Origin: Bacillota bacterium
Lineage (GTDB): Bacteria; Bacillota; Limnochordia; Darwinibacteriales; Darwinibacteriaceae
Reading direction: 5' to 3'
Length of the DNA: 5,660 nucleotides
Assembly: GCA_012799535.1 (NCBI GenBank)
Contig: JAAZLB010000360.1
Location: 1-5,660, forward strand
Shown here: one piece after another, positions 5,350-5,660 of the stretch
Layout: each line of letters opens with the position of its first letter
Numbering within the stretch: position 1 is the stretch's first letter
Notes under the pieces: model-generated
Told to the model about the DNA's origin: nothing
Database searches by the model: none
Seen by the model: only the letters and a program-made list of their open reading frames with translations
Translations under genes and position numbers: made by a program

Positions 5350-5660
5350 TTAAGGATTGTACCAAATGGCCAAAACAGCTTCTTTTATTTCTTCGGGAGT
5401 CTGGTGAGAATAATCAAACCAGTGAATTCTCTTGTTGCGTTTGAACCATGATAATTGACGCTTGGCGTAACGCCTAGTATCCCTTTTTAGGATCTCGATT
5501 GCTTCGTCCAAATTCAACTGACCTTGCAAATACCAAACGATTTCTTTGTAGCCCAAAGCCTGAAGAGCGGTGGGCTGTTCAGGATAAGTTTTGAGCAAAG
5601 CTTCAACCTCAGAGATTAGACCTTGATTAATCATCTGGTCAACCCGTTGATTGATCCGGG
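5350..5660 (-). CDS. miaA: tRNA dimethylallyltransferase MiaA, C-terminal part (5' end outside window)
   Basis: MiaA transfers a dimethylallyl group to N6 of A37 in tRNAs that read UNN codons, the first step toward ms2i6A. The visible 103 or so residues are the C-terminal end. The frame stays open to the window edge, so the ATG at 5632-5634 is internal: residues before it read RINQRVDQ, the family pattern 'RI..RVd.M...GL..EV'. Further conserved parts are LQALGYKEIVWYLQG, the TRRYAKRQLSWFKRN block near 5440-5480 (minus), and the WFD ending. The P-loop and catalytic residues lie outside the window. The stop is TAA at 5350-5352. In many Firmicutes hfq follows directly; here the next gene is spoVK, 62 nt away. 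The identification is secure. Confidence 0.96.
   Translation of the reverse strand, partial: RINQRVDQMINQGLISEVEALLKTYPEQPTALQALGYKEIVWYLQGQLNLDEAIEILKRDTRRYAKRQLSWFKRNKRIHWFDYSHQTPEEIKEAVLAIWYNP

Overview
The window looks like the chromosome of a low- to mid-GC, spore-forming Firmicute, most likely a clostridial or Peptococcaceae-type lineage. The reasons are a Gram-positive-type LexA, a SpoVK-like AAA+ ATPase, a YnbB-type PLP enzyme beside it, strong AGGAGG-like Shine-Dalgarno (SD) sequences, and frequent GTG/TTG starts. No mobile element, CRISPR array, tRNA or rRNA was seen. The species cannot be named from sequence alone.

Layout. Positions 1-336 (+) hold the C-terminal part of lexA, cut by the window edge. 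Everything else is on the minus strand, converging on lexA, and falls into two units. The proximal unit (about 361-1310) reads from right to left: a 49-aa ORF (1094-1243), a Cys-rich 110-aa protein (735-1067) and a 115-aa CxxC protein (361-708). It has a sigma-G-like promoter candidate upstream (1280-1309), two tandem hairpins between its last two genes, and a probable bidirectional terminator shared with lexA (351-380).

The distal unit (1310-5660) reads from right to left: the 3' end of miaA (tRNA A37 dimethylallyltransferase), a spoVK-like AAA+ ATPase, an 83-aa conserved-looking small protein overlapping the next gene, a YnbB/methionine gamma-lyase-family PLP enzyme, an MgtC/SapB membrane protein with an ACT-like tail, and surE. 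It ends at a strong intrinsic terminator (1310-1339). The gaps are 62 nt (miaA-spoVK), 78 nt (spoVK-83 aa), an 8-nt overlap (83 aa-ynbB), 97 nt (ynbB-mgtC from the chosen start) and 15 nt (mgtC-surE). There is no credible terminator inside it, so read-through is plausible.

How the genes fit together. This is a housekeeping and sporulation neighbourhood like the miaA-hfq-spoVK-hflX-ynbB region of Bacillus, but hfq and hflX are not at their usual positions. The most interesting non-coding signals are an 8-nt anti-SD element just after miaA that could mask the spoVK SD in read-through mRNA, and the sigma-G-like promoter in front of three uncharacterised genes. I do not see a clearly new multi-gene system; the three-gene unit of unknowns is the best place to look.
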